From: Halodurantibacterium flavum | Lineage (GTDB): Bacteria > Pseudomonadota > Alphaproteobacteria > Rhodobacterales > Rhodobacteraceae | Length of the DNA stretch: 64,000 nucleotides | Assembly (NCBI RefSeq): GCF_042681825.1 | Contig: NZ_JBHUGH010000009.1 | Coordinates: 372,001-436,000, forward strand | Reading direction: 5' to 3' | Shown: positions 41,483 through 49,878 of the stretch, piece after piece | Layout of the letters: each line of letters begins with the position of its first letter | Numbering within the stretch: position 1 is the stretch's first letter | Translations under genes and position numbers: made by a program | Notes under the pieces: generated by a model | What the model was told of the DNA's origin: nothing | The model's input: only the letters and a program-made list of their open reading frames with translations | The model's database searches: none

Positions 41483-43849
41483 TCACCCTCGGCGGGGCTC
41501 GTCCGGACCGTCGCCGCCGATCTCTTGCATATGGGTGGCAAAGTCGATGGCGATCTCGGCCGCGGCACGCGGGCGGGCGAAATAATAGCCCTGGAACAGG
41601 CTGCAACCCTGCGCCGCCAGCCAATCGAGTTGCGCCCGCGTTTCCACCCCTTCGGCCATCACGTCGAGACGGAGGTCGCGTCCCAGCGACAGGATCGAAT
41701 TGATGATCGTGCCGTTGCGCTCCGATTCCCACAGGTTGCGCACGAATGACCGGTCTATCTTGAGCATCGTCACCGGAAGGTCATGCAGATAACGAAGCGA
41801 AGAGAACCCGGTCCCGAAATCGTCCAGCGCAAGGCCGATGCCCATGGAACTCAGCCGCTGCATCACCTCGCGCGCCTGTTCGGCATCCTTGATCAGGCTC
41901 CGTTCGGTCAACTCAAAACGCAGTTGATGCGGATTGACGCCGCTTTGCCGCACCGTTCTTTCAACGTGTTCGGCAAAGCCCTCTTCGGCAAAGCGTCGCG
42001 GGCTGACATTGATCGATAACACGAAATCGGCGGAGCTCCGGAGATCGTTCCAGATCTTTGCCTGGCGCAATGTTTCACGCAGAACCCAGTCGTCGATCTC
42101 GGAGATCATCCCGGTCTGTTCCGCATGTCCGATGAACTCGATCGGAGACAGCAGTCCCCGCTGCGGATGCATCCAGCGGATCAATGCCTCATAACCGATG
42201 ATCCGGCGCGTCCCGCCCAACCACCGGATCTGCGGTTCATAGAACAGAAGAAATTCATCCCGCGCAAGCGCACCCGGCAGATCGGCGTCAAGCTGCGCCT
42301 GGGCGACCACCCGGTGATGCAGTTCGGCGTGAAACCATGCGATCCCGTCGCCCCCCTCCAGCTTGGCCGTGCGGGCCGCCGCCCCCGCGTGATCCAGAAC
42401 CGACTCCGTACCCTCTGCCGCCGGAAAGACGACGATGCCAATGCTTGCCGTTGCGGACACGGTGGTGTCGCAGCTGTCGATCGGGGTCCGGACGGCCTCC
42501 AGTATCTCTTCTGCAAAATGATCCGCGACCGCCGTCGCCTGCGCCGCATTCTCGAACGGACCGGGCAGGAGAAACGTGAACTCGCTGCCTGCGATCCGGC
42601 CAAGCTGGTTGGCGTTGGCCGCGATCTCGCCCAGCCGGCGCGCGATCTCGATAAGCACGCGGTCGCCCTGCTGCACGCCGTGCAATTCATTGATGCCGCG
42701 CATACGGTCGATATCAATCGTCAAAAGCGCTGCATGCCCGCCTGCGAGCCCATGTTCCTCTGCGAGCCGGCGCAAATGCTCTATGACCAGACGGCGGTTC
42801 GGCAGGCCGGTCAGCGTGTCGAAAAACGCAAGCTGGTGCGCATCGCTCAGTGCCGATTGCAGCGCATTCTGGATCGCCACCTCACGTGTCAGGTCGGTGA
42901 TGGAACAGACGATGCGCGCGGGGTTCGACGGATCGCCCGCAGGCACCGGCGCCGCATTGACCGACAGGATGTGCCGCGATCCGTCCGCATAATGCACGAC
43001 ATGTTGCACGTCGCGGATCGCGCGGCCGCTTTCCTGCACCTGCTGCGCGATCAGCCCCAGATAATCCTGCGCGGCGCTGCCCGGCCGGTCGCCCGGCTGC
43101 TCTCCCCGCTCTCCCTCTCCGGGCCGGTGCAGCTGCGCCAGGATCTTGCGCGCCTGCTGGTTGGAAAAGACGATGTCTTGCCCCTCGTCAAAGGCGATGA
43201 TGGCCGATCCCGCCGTTTCCAGGATGCTGCGCAGAAAGACCCGTTCGCCCCGCAGCGCCTGATCCGAGGCGCGGGCCTGCGCCTCGGTGTCCCGGCGCAG
43301 CAGCACGAACATGATGACGTCCGCCGCCGATTGCAGCAGATAGACCTCGCCCTGCAAAAACTTCTTCTGCCGCCGCACACGGTCGAAACCGACGAATCCC
43401 ACCAGCGCCCCGTCATGCATCATCGGCACGACAAGAAGCGACTGGATCTCCTGCATGACCAGCGTTTCCTTTTCGGGACGGGAATCGTCCAGATCGGCCA
43501 CGGAATCGATCCGCACAGCGCGCCGTTGCAGGAACTCGGGCATCCAGGGGTCAATCATGTCCAGCGGCAGACCCTGCAGATGATCGCGCATCGGCTCGAT
43601 GTCGGGGGCCGCCCATTCATGCGTATTATCCAGCAGTGCCTTATCGCGTACACGAAAGACATATGTCCGGTCGCAACCAAGAAAGAGTCCGATCTGGCCA
43701 AGCGCATCTTCAATTCGCGCGTCCGTGTCGACGCCCGGCGCACGAAGGATATCGTGCAGCACGTTGACCACAAATCCCTGGAACCGGGTCAGGCGACCGT
43801 CAGCCCCCTGGCGCGCCGTTTCCGTTGCCGTTGGAGGTCCGCCCTTCAT
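41483..43849 (-). CDS. GAF-PAS-GGDEF-EAL protein, probable c-di-GMP phosphodiesterase
   Basis: 788 aa from the ATG at 43849, with a TTG at 43924 as alternative. Order: GAF (about 40-190), PAS (about 205-325), GGDEF (about 340-510), EAL (about 525-775). The cyclase motif is degenerate (AGSEF in place of GGDEF, about 424). The EAL domain is complete: YEALIRW, NVSPRRF, ELTERSLIKD, LDDFGTGFSSL, KIDRSFV, AEGVET and QGYYF are all present. By family knowledge this means c-di-GMP breakdown, with the GGDEF part perhaps binding GTP as an activator. It opposes the cyclases around it. Confidence 0.88.
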   Translation of the reverse strand: MKGGPPTATETARQGADGRLTRFQGFVVNVLHDILRAPGVDTDARIEDALGQIGLFLGCDRTYVFRVRDKALLDNTHEWAAPDIEPMRDHLQGLPLDMIDPWMPEFLQRRAVRIDSVADLDDSRPEKETLVMQEIQSLLVVPMMHDGALVGFVGFDRVRRQKKFLQGEVYLLQSAADVIMFVLLRRDTEAQARASDQALRGERVFLRSILETAGSAIIAFDEGQDIVFSNQQARKILAQLHRPGEGERGEQPGDRPGSAAQDYLGLIAQQVQESGRAIRDVQHVVHYADGSRHILSVNAAPVPAGDPSNPARIVCSITDLTREVAIQNALQSALSDAHQLAFFDTLTGLPNRRLVIEHLRRLAEEHGLAGGHAALLTIDIDRMRGINELHGVQQGDRVLIEIARRLGEIAANANQLGRIAGSEFTFLLPGPFENAAQATAVADHFAEEILEAVRTPIDSCDTTVSATASIGIVVFPAAEGTESVLDHAGAAARTAKLEGGDGIAWFHAELHHRVVAQAQLDADLPGALARDEFLLFYEPQIRWLGGTRRIIGYEALIRWMHPQRGLLSPIEFIGHAEQTGMISEIDDWVLRETLRQAKIWNDLRSSADFVLSINVSPRRFAEEGFAEHVERTVRQSGVNPHQLRFELTERSLIKDAEQAREVMQRLSSMGIGLALDDFGTGFSSLRYLHDLPVTMLKIDRSFVRNLWESERNGTIINSILSLGRDLRLDVMAEGVETRAQLDWLAAQGCSLFQGYYFARPRAAAEIAIDFATHMQEIGGDGPDEPRRG

Positions 43850-44254
43850 GCCCGCACCCCCGGGACAGCCGCGCCCGTGCAGGACAATCCGGTGCCCCAC
43901 AGGCTTGGCAGCCTTTCGTTCCAAAGGTCACATGACACCCGCAAGCCCCCTTTCTGGACGGCCGCCGCAGGCCACCAGAAAAAGTCCCCTCCACATCTGC
44001 GGCGCAGGAACCGTTTAACGGACCTATGCTCGCACAGCAGAATTGCCGAAACAATATCCTGATTTAGAAACAAACCTTTATTTGTTGCGAGGTCGCCCCG
44101 CCATGGGCCGCCGTTGCCCCGTCCCGGCCAGGGCGTGTCCGCGCTGCCCGGCCGCGTGGAATTGCACGAAAGGGTTAAGAAAAAGCTTGCGCCGGCAGGG
44201 GCGAATCCACCAATTTCCGCCTCATGTGCACCCCCGGGCAGGAGGCCCCCCGAA
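43850..44254. other. 405-bp intergenic region between the EAL gene and the lipoprotein gene
   Basis: No convincing gene. The AT-rich stretch 44040-44090 is unlike its GC-rich surroundings and includes the inverted repeat AACAAA (44069-44074) and TTTGTT (44081-44086) around a 6-bp centre. This is the likely promoter or operator region of the plus-strand lipoprotein/exporter pair. No sigma motif is clear. Confidence 0.45.
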
Positions 44255-45115
44255 ATGACGCGATCTGGGTTGATCTGCAGCGCAACGGCGTTGCTGGTTT
44301 TGGCAGCCTGCGGGGGCGGTGGTACGGGGGGCGGCACCAGCGAACCCCTGCCCGACGGCAGACCCATCGAAACGACCCGGTTCCAGTTCTACAAGAACGA
44401 CCATAACTCCCGGAACCGCATCCGGCGAGAGCTCGCGACCGACGACGAAGACAGGCTTGTCCTCCAGCAGTTCGACAGCAATCAGACACGGCCAGAGCAG
44501 TATAAGAACCTTCTGGCCGCCAGTAATATCGTCAACCAGACCACGATGAACCTCGAGGTCGTTGCCGAGATAGAGATTGTCGACGAGAAAGAGACCGTTC
44601 TGCGCGTGCTCAGGCTGACCGCAGATCAGGAACGTTTCAGCCCGGTACCGGTTGATCAGCTTGGCGATGCCAACGGGCGCTTCTTTTTCCGGGGTCAGAC
44701 CGAGGTATACACCACCCTTGCGGATGGCAGCTTTGTCCGCAGCCGGGGCGAGCTTGTGAACCTGCGGCTGGATTTCCGGGATGAGACGGCGCTGATCGAC
44801 CTCCGCACGGACACCACCTATGGAACCGGCGACAACAAGGTCGACCAGCTCCGCACAGAGATAGATGCCGAATTGCCCTTCAACGTGCGCACCGGCGTCT
44901 TTGGCGGCCAGATCAGCATGATCGCCTATCTGGGCGAGAGCGCTACGCCTACAGCCGTTACCGGCGAATTGCGCGGCAACGTCCACGCGACCCAGCACAT
45001 GCTGCGGCAGGATGTCGAGGGGCTGACGACATCCGGCCTCTATTCGGTCGGCGGGGCCGCCGGCGATCCGCTTCGGGCCGACGGCATCTTCTGGGGCCGG
45101 CATCCCAACCGCTGA
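44255..45115 (+). CDS. probable surface lipoprotein with TbpB-like beta-barrel end
   Basis: 286 aa. The lipobox LLVLAAC gives a lipidated Cys near residue 19, followed at once by a glycine-rich stretch (GGGGTGGGTSE). That poly-Gly tether is typical of surface lipoproteins such as TbpB and fHbp. The body is beta-rich. The last 70 residues (GVFGGQISMIAYLGES, AVTGELRGNV, ADGIFWG near the end) resemble the small C-terminal barrel of TbpB/HpuA-type proteins. GGAGG lies upstream of the ATG. The next gene, 18 bp on, looks like a Slam-type exporter, which would place this protein on the cell surface. Its ligand is unknown and family assignment is by eye. Confidence 0.65.
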   Translation: MTRSGLICSATALLVLAACGGGGTGGGTSEPLPDGRPIETTRFQFYKNDHNSRNRIRRELATDDEDRLVLQQFDSNQTRPEQYKNLLAASNIVNQTTMNLEVVAEIEIVDEKETVLRVLRLTADQERFSPVPVDQLGDANGRFFFRGQTEVYTTLADGSFVRSRGELVNLRLDFRDETALIDLRTDTTYGTGDNKVDQLRTEIDAELPFNVRTGVFGGQISMIAYLGESATPTAVTGELRGNVHATQHMLRQDVEGLTTSGLYSVGGAAGDPLRADGIFWGRHPNR

Positions 45116-45133
45116 GGCGGGCCGCCCCTTCGC

Positions 45134-46204
45134 ATGATCGGACGTGCCGCCCTTGCCCTCTGCACCCTGCTTTTCGCTCTGGCGACGGGGGTGCCCGCAC
45201 AGGCCCGCAGCTTCGAGCTTGGTCAGTCCGCCCTCCTGACCTCGTCCGAGCGGATGCGCATTTTCGCGATCGGGCGGGCGATGCAGGATGGCGCGGCCTT
45301 TCGCGTCCAGACCGAGCTTTTGCGCGCAGACCTTGTCCGGCAGGGCTTCTACCACGAAGGCGGGCCGCCCGAGATCGTCGACCGCCGCTTCAGCATCCAG
45401 CCGCAGGCGGGCTATGATCCCAATGTGAATGGCGGGCTGCATGTCTGGCGGCTCTATCTCGGCGACTGGGTGCTTGAGGCCGATGAGGCCTCGCGCGCGC
45501 AGCCGGGCTGGACGCTGGGCGCGACCGCCAGCGCCTCGGGGCGGATGGCCTGGGCACAGGGACGCTTCGTCTCGGCCGAGATCTCGGCGGGCGGGGCATG
45601 GGCGCCCGAGCTTGACATCGGGCGGAGCTTTCTGCGCGTCGAAGCCTGCAGCCGCAATCAGGTCACCGGCTGGACGTTCCTCGATCTTTGTGCCGAGGCG
45701 ATCCGGTCCGACCGCAGGCTTGGACGGTCCGAGACCTCGCAGGTCGGGGCGGAACTGGGCCACCTTTTCGCGGCCCCCGGCCCGAACCCCGGCAGCTATC
45801 ACGAAATCCGGGGCGGGCTGGGGCGGCGGTTCCTGTCGGAGCGCGACCAGACCATCGCCACCGCCGGCTGGACCGCCCTTTGGGACGGGTTCGCGACCGA
45901 CCTCGCGCTGACGCTGGGCGAGCCCCTGGGCGAAACCTTCGCGATGCGCCACAGGCTCAACGGCGAGATCCGCTGGCGGATGCTGGGGCGCAGCAGCGCG
46001 CTCAGCCTCTGGCACGAGGGCGCGCGGGGCGGCATGTTCCTCGGCCAGATGCGGGAAGACCAAAGTTATGGAATCACCCTTGCCCAGACCGTCACGCCGC
46101 AGATGTCGATCTCGCTGGGGGCGATGCGCAATGCCTCAACCATCGATTTCTACAGCTATTCGCAAATCCTCTTTTCGGTGAATTTCGCCCCGTTGGAGTT
46201 CTGA
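45134..46204 (+). CDS. Slam-like outer-membrane barrel, candidate lipoprotein exporter
   Basis: 356 aa. A signal peptide (MIGRAALALCTLLFALATGV, cut near AQA) precedes a roughly 60-residue helical part and then a large beta-barrel ending in Phe (LFSVNFAPLEF). Two blocks recall the barrel of surface lipoprotein assembly modulators: RRFSIQPQAGYDPNVNGG at the barrel entry and the late STIDFYSYSQILFSVNF strand. It lacks the long N-terminal TPR region of Neisseria Slam. A cellulose-associated barrel (BcsS type) or a generic porin is the main alternative. It is co-directional with the lipoprotein gene and probably forms an operon with it. Confidence 0.6.
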   Translation: MIGRAALALCTLLFALATGVPAQARSFELGQSALLTSSERMRIFAIGRAMQDGAAFRVQTELLRADLVRQGFYHEGGPPEIVDRRFSIQPQAGYDPNVNGGLHVWRLYLGDWVLEADEASRAQPGWTLGATASASGRMAWAQGRFVSAEISAGGAWAPELDIGRSFLRVEACSRNQVTGWTFLDLCAEAIRSDRRLGRSETSQVGAELGHLFAAPGPNPGSYHEIRGGLGRRFLSERDQTIATAGWTALWDGFATDLALTLGEPLGETFAMRHRLNGEIRWRMLGRSSALSLWHEGARGGMFLGQMREDQSYGITLAQTVTPQMSISLGAMRNASTIDFYSYSQILFSVNFAPLEF

Positions 46205-46345
46205 AAACCGGCGCCGCGGCGCTCTCTTTCGGATATCTGCGCCACATCGCTTTGCCTTTCCCGCGTCCTGCGCCTATTTTCGCAGCCGGAAGCTGACCGC
46301 GATACCGCCCCGAAAGCCGTCAGTCGCAGGGAACGGAGAAACCGA

Positions 46346-47320
46346 ATGACCGCTGCCATCCGCATCGACGAACAGGGACGGCTTGATGCGCTTTACCGCT
46401 ATGAGGTGCTCGACCATGCGCCCGCCGCAGAATTCGAAGGCGTGATCGACCTGGTCAAGTCGATCTTTGGCGTGCCCAAGGCGGCGATCACCCTCATCGA
46501 TCATGACCGGCAGTGGTTCCTCACGCGGCGCGGCATTCCCGACACCGAAACAACCCGCGGCCGGGCGCTGTGCGACTATACGATCCGGGGCGCGTCGGTC
46601 CTGCGGATCGAGGATCTTGCCCGCGACCTGCGCTATCAGGCCCATCCCATCACAACAGAGGGGGTGATCCGCGCCTATATGGGCGCACCGCTGACCACAC
46701 CCTCGGGCTATAATATCGGCGCCGTCTGCGTGGTGGACACAAAGCCCCGCAGCTTCAGCGACGCCGATGCGGCGGTGCTCATGAACTTCGCCCGGCTGAT
46801 CGTGTCGCAACTGGAACTGCAGGTGATCGCGAACCGCGACTCGCTGACCGGGGCCGTCACGCGCCGGCGGTTCCGGCAGGCGATGACCGACGAATTGACC
46901 CGCGCCCGCGGATCAGGGGCGCCCGTTGCGCTGATCGCGTTCGACCTCGACCGGTTCAAGGCGATCAACGACACCCATGGCCATGCCGCAGGCGACGCCG
47001 TGTTGTCGGGCGCCGTGGCTGCCGCGGGGTCGGTCCTGCGCGACGAGGATGTAATCGGCCGCATGGGCGGCGAGGAATTCGCGATTCTTTTGCGTCAGGC
47101 CCCCCCGACCGAGGCGCTTGCCGTGGCCGAGCGGGTGCGCGCGGCAATCGGCGCCATGACGCTGCCAGACTATCCGGCGCTGCGCGTGACGGCGAGCTTT
47201 GGCGTCGTGCCCCTTGCCCCAGGAATCGCGGATATCGACGACTGGATCAGGCGCGCCGATGCCCTGCTTTACGAGGCCAAGGCCGGGGGGCGCGACCGCT
47301 GCGTGACGGCAGCGGCCTGA
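46346..47320 (+). CDS. GAF-GGDEF diguanylate cyclase
   Basis: 324 aa. An N-terminal GAF domain (about 15-155: ITLIDHDRQWFLTRRG, then IRAYMGAPLTTPSGYNIGAV) is followed by a GGDEF domain with an intact GRMGGEEFAI site (about 240). An RDED I-site lies five residues before it, so product inhibition by c-di-GMP is expected. It is cytosolic, with no membrane helix. The start has GGGAACGGAG upstream. It is convergent with the bcs operon and ends 12 bp from its last gene. Confidence 0.9.
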   Translation: MTAAIRIDEQGRLDALYRYEVLDHAPAAEFEGVIDLVKSIFGVPKAAITLIDHDRQWFLTRRGIPDTETTRGRALCDYTIRGASVLRIEDLARDLRYQAHPITTEGVIRAYMGAPLTTPSGYNIGAVCVVDTKPRSFSDADAAVLMNFARLIVSQLELQVIANRDSLTGAVTRRRFRQAMTDELTRARGSGAPVALIAFDLDRFKAINDTHGHAAGDAVLSGAVAAAGSVLRDEDVIGRMGGEEFAILLRQAPPTEALAVAERVRAAIGAMTLPDYPALRVTASFGVVPLAPGIADIDDWIRRADALLYEAKAGGRDRCVTAAA

Positions 47321-47332
47321 GCGGAGATCCCG

Positions 47333-48778
47333 TCAGTAATCGGCCGTCGCGGCCAGCGCTTGCCGGGTTTCGGCGGTCGAAAGCTGCTGGTTCAGCCGCT
47401 CGAACTCGGCCCGCGCCTGCATCCGGTTGCCGCTGTTCAGATAGGCATATCCCCGCAGCATCGCGAGATCGCGGCGCAGATGGCCCTGCAGCTGTTCGAG
47501 CGCGTTGAAATAGCTCACCGCCTGCGCGTAATCCCGCAGCTGATAGGCGCGCACGCCCCGCTGGTCGAGGATGATCGTCTCCACCTCCAGCCGCTGCTGC
47601 CCGGTCAGGTCGGTGACGGCGGCAAGGCGCGCGGCCTCTTCGGTCATGTTGTTCGCGAGATAGGCCAGCGCCATGCCGAACCGCGCATCGCGCGTCACGG
47701 TCGCGCCCAGCCCCGCCCGTTCCGCCACCCGGAACGCCGCCAGCGCCTCAAGCGAACGGTCGGCGTTATAGGCACACCAGGCCCGTTCATAAAGCACCTC
47801 GGCGGAACGCGGACGGGCGGACCGGGCAAGGCAGGAGGCCCAGTCACCGGCGCTTGCCGCCGCACGCACCTGCGCGATGCGGCCGTCGCCCCGGGCGGGC
47901 AATCCGGCGAAGGGCGACCCGGCCGAGGGGGCGGGCGTGGCGGCCTGTGCCGGCGGAGCGGCCTGCGGCTGCGGCTGCGCCTGCGGCGCGGGGGTCGCGG
48001 CGGGGCGCGCCGGTTGCTGGGCGGCAGGGGCTGCCGGCGTCGCAGTGGCGGGGGCAGTGGCGGGCGCGGCAGGCTGTCCACCCCGCAGCCGGGTCTGCAA
48101 TTCGTCGAGCGTGGTGGCATTCGCCGGGAACCGGGGCCGCACCAGCGCGAAAAGCTCATCAAGCTGCGCCGGGCTCGCGATCACGCTCGCCTTTTCCAGC
48201 GTGGCGACGATTTCCGAAAAGTTGGTGCAGGAATTCAGAACGCCCCGATGGGTGGAAAGCGCATTCGCGGTGTCCTGCAACTGCTGGTGCATCTCGGCCA
48301 GCTGCCAGGCATTGTTCACCCGGTCGCAGCGCAGGAGCGTGGGCGTGTTGCGCGCGATGGTAATCGCATCCTGCGCCCGCCCTTGCGTCACCGCCTGGTC
48401 GAATTGCTGCTGCGCCTCGGTCAGTCTCAGCAGGTTCGTCATCTCGGCCGGCGGTGACCAGCCGGGATAGGTGCCTTGCGTGGTCTCGATGGTGCGGCGC
48501 GCCCCGGCCACGTCGCCCCGCGCGATCTGGCGATAGATCTCGTCGATCTCGACCGAGGGCTGCGTCACCCGCAGCGTGTTGATGTCGGCGGGCGGGGTCC
48601 AGTTCGGAAAGGCCGCCTGCAGCCGCTGCAACTCGGCCTGCGCCGAGGCCTGATCCTGCTGGGAAAGGTAAAAGCGCAAGGCCTCCAGATCCTGATCGCC
48701 GGGCGTCTGCCCCAGCGCGGGCAGGGCAAGGACCAGCGAAAGCGCCAGCGCCGGCACAAAGCTCAGATGGGGACGCAT
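47333..48778 (-). CDS. periplasmic TPR protein of the cellulose operon
   Basis: 481 aa. A signal peptide (LALSLVLALPALG) is followed by an N-terminal helical-repeat domain with two WxPPA-type repeats (PNWTPPADI and PGWSPPAEM, about 55 and 103). A Pro/Ala/Gln-rich linker follows (about 225-295), then further TPR-like helices (about 300-475). It overlaps the end of the GH8 gene by 16 bp. The place and TPR content recall the periplasmic scaffold part of BcsC, but the outer-membrane barrel domain is missing. It may carry the glucan chain or assemble the complex. Confidence 0.75.
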   Translation of the reverse strand: MRPHLSFVPALALSLVLALPALGQTPGDQDLEALRFYLSQQDQASAQAELQRLQAAFPNWTPPADINTLRVTQPSVEIDEIYRQIARGDVAGARRTIETTQGTYPGWSPPAEMTNLLRLTEAQQQFDQAVTQGRAQDAITIARNTPTLLRCDRVNNAWQLAEMHQQLQDTANALSTHRGVLNSCTNFSEIVATLEKASVIASPAQLDELFALVRPRFPANATTLDELQTRLRGGQPAAPATAPATATPAAPAAQQPARPAATPAPQAQPQPQAAPPAQAATPAPSAGSPFAGLPARGDGRIAQVRAAASAGDWASCLARSARPRSAEVLYERAWCAYNADRSLEALAAFRVAERAGLGATVTRDARFGMALAYLANNMTEEAARLAAVTDLTGQQRLEVETIILDQRGVRAYQLRDYAQAVSYFNALEQLQGHLRRDLAMLRGYAYLNSGNRMQARAEFERLNQQLSTAETRQALAATADY

Positions 48779-49878
48779 CTCGGATAGACCTCCACTTGGG
48801 CAATCATCGTCATCAGCTGCAACGTCGCGGGGTAGTAAGGCTGGTTGTCGGTAAAGGGCGGCATCGACGACCCGGCCATCCCGCTTGCGGCACAGCGCGC
48901 CAGCGCCGGCAGCGCGCCGTAGCCCACATGGGCGCTGCGTTCCTGCACGGCGCCGCTCAGCCGGTCGAAACGGGTGGGCGTGCCGTCCTCGTCGCCCGCC
49001 GCCGCCTCATGCGCCCGGCTGAACGTCGCCAGGGCCGCATTTTCCTGCGCTCCGGACCAGAGCAGGAACAAGGGCACCCGCATCGCTTCATAGCCGCTGT
49101 CGGCGGAAAACGCCTCGGCCGGACGCATCCCCTGTGCCGTCACCTCGATCCAGTCGGGCATCTGCGCCGCCTGCCCCAGTTGCGCAAGCAGGGCGAGCCC
49201 GTCATTCGCGCAGGTGGCCAGCGTCCCGATCCCGAAGGCCGAGGCCAGTTCCCGCATCGCGCGCGCCATGTAATAGGAGGGGTTGATGATGAACCCGTCC
49301 GGCGTGCCGAACCCCGCCGCGGCCGGCAGGAACAAGAGCCGCCCACCCCCGTCGGGATGTTCGACGATGCAATGGCTGGCAAGCGTCGTCGCGATCTCGT
49401 TCGCGCGGGCGGTGAGGGCCGGGTTCCCGAAGAGCCGCCCGCCCCGCATCAGCGCCCAGGCGTAAAAGAGATCGCCGTCGCTTGCGTTGTTGCGATCGGG
49501 CACGGGCGGATAGGTATCCGGATGCCAGCGCCAGGCCAGCAGCGGGTCCTGGCGCAGCGTCAGGTTCGTTTCGGTCCATTCATAGATCCGGGCAAAGGCG
49601 TCCTGGTCGCCGAATGTCACCGCGAGCGTCAGGCCGTAGCCCTGCCCTTCGGAATGGCTCGCGTCGTCCTGGGCGTCGTCGATCACCCGGCCCTCGGGCG
49701 TCATGTAACGCGCCTTCCACGCCTGCCAGCTTTGCTGCAGGGGATGTTCGGACATCACAAGCCCCGATTGCTGTGCGCCCGCCTGCTGCGCCTCGGACCT
49801 GCGGGCGCCGAACCCGGCCAGGCTGGCGCTTGCCCCTGCGGCCAGCGCCAGTGAAAGGGCCCTGCGTCTGTCGATCAT
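48763..49878 (-). CDS. bcsZ: GH8 endo-1,4-beta-glucanase of the cellulose operon
   Basis: 371 aa. The N-terminus MIDRRRALSLALAAGASASL is a twin-arginine-like signal. The GH8 domain has catalytic Glu in DASHSEGQGYGL (about 78) and Asp in NNASDGDLFYAW (about 135), with the conserved NPSYYMARAMREL block. BcsZ trims nascent cellulose in the periplasm. The ATG overlaps the bcsB stop (ATGA, 49875-49878), which fixes the start against the longer frame to 49977. Confidence 0.9.
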   Translation of the reverse strand: MIDRRRALSLALAAGASASLAGFGARRSEAQQAGAQQSGLVMSEHPLQQSWQAWKARYMTPEGRVIDDAQDDASHSEGQGYGLTLAVTFGDQDAFARIYEWTETNLTLRQDPLLAWRWHPDTYPPVPDRNNASDGDLFYAWALMRGGRLFGNPALTARANEIATTLASHCIVEHPDGGGRLLFLPAAAGFGTPDGFIINPSYYMARAMRELASAFGIGTLATCANDGLALLAQLGQAAQMPDWIEVTAQGMRPAEAFSADSGYEAMRVPLFLLWSGAQENAALATFSRAHEAAAGDEDGTPTRFDRLSGAVQERSAHVGYGALPALARCAASGMAGSSMPPFTDNQPYYPATLQLMTMIAQVEVYPRCVPI

